NCBI GenBank assembly: GCA_937891895.1
Contig: CALATN010000068.1
Location: 1-13,074 of the forward strand
Reading direction: 5' to 3'
DNA length: 13,074 nucleotides
Origin: an uncultured Clostridia bacterium
GTDB lineage: Bacteria; Bacillota; Clostridia; Oscillospirales; Ruminococcaceae
The notes under the pieces were generated by a model. The model ran no database searches. It worked only from the letters and a program-made list of their open reading frames with translations, and was not told the origin of the DNA. Shown one piece after another: positions 12,901-13,074 of this stretch. Every line of letters begins with the position of its first letter. Positions within the stretch are counted from its first letter, which is position 1. Made by a program: the position numbers and the translations under genes.

Positions 12901-13074
12901 GTGATTTTTCTTATTGGTTATTTTTTGTTAATTCAATTCTCATCGACGAACAATAATACATATAACGGAGTCACATGTATTCCTATGTAACTTTTCACAT
13001 TATAATAACTTAACAATATGTTGACTGCAGGGACCCGTAGTCATGCTTCCAAGGCATAAAGAAAGGCACCAACT
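12901..13074. other. Right-end flank without an identifiable gene; contains an imperfect inverted repeat
   Basis: AGTCACAT (12969-12976) and ATGTAACT (12985-12992) form an 8-bp inverted repeat with one mismatch and an 8-base spacer, about 70 bases upstream of the operon promoter, and could be an operator. From about 13018 the composition turns less AT-rich. All three minus frames coming in from the right edge reach stops within 25 codons, so a gene's 3' end could lie here, but I cannot identify one. I see no tRNA, CRISPR or clear insertion-sequence end. Confidence 0.35.

Noticed and set aside
13018..13059. Short plus-strand frame (MLTAGTRSHASKA) suggesting the tail of a TnpB-like transposase
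   Set aside because: It is only 13 codons with an in-frame stop just upstream and no other element sequence beside it; the resemblance is too weak to call.

Overview
The window looks like chromosome from a low-GC, anaerobic Clostridia-type Firmicute, probably a Ruminococcus-like gut bacterium (inference). The reasons are strong AGGAGG-type ribosome binding sites, SigA-like promoters (TTGACA/TATAAT with 17-bp spacers), a TPP-riboswitch-controlled thiC-thiS-thiF-thiG operon with a short ThiC, and an exopolysaccharide tyrosine-kinase/phosphatase module.

Region A (1-2515, minus strand) is the thiamine operon. A promoter at about 2487-2515 drives a leader holding a TPP riboswitch (2380-2476) and an intrinsic terminator (2301-2332), then thiC, thiS, thiF and the first codons of thiG, which runs off the left edge. 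ThiC makes the pyrimidine half of thiamine; ThiS, ThiF and ThiG make the thiazole half.

Region B (2525-7828) is an exopolysaccharide module. On the minus strand, a fused chain-length/tyrosine-kinase protein, an EpsG-like polymerase with a remarkable acidic tail, a small membrane protein and a sugar-nucleotidyltransferase-like enzyme form one operon ending at a terminator (2526-2556). A CpsB/PHP-type phosphatase, the expected antagonist of the kinase, is transcribed divergently from a perfect-consensus promoter.

Region C (about 7830-12900, all minus strand, visibly more AT-rich) looks like an acquired accessory island. It has two transcription units. The upstream one encodes a protein of unknown function (possibly DUF5986) and an XRE-ImmA/IrrE metalloprotease, and ends in a terminator at 10841-10872. 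The downstream one starts at a promoter overlaid by inverted repeats. It encodes a small XRE regulator of the kind found beside restriction-modification genes, a radical SAM enzyme with an N-terminal Rossmann-like region, a predicted winged-helix protein and a PLD-family (HKD) protein. The PLD protein resembles the N-terminal module of large SNF2-type helicases, but the helicase part is absent; only a 13-codon open frame follows. I read this as a candidate, perhaps partly decayed, DNA-modification or defence system. The edges of the island are not resolved. Nothing in the right-hand 170 bases could be identified as a gene.
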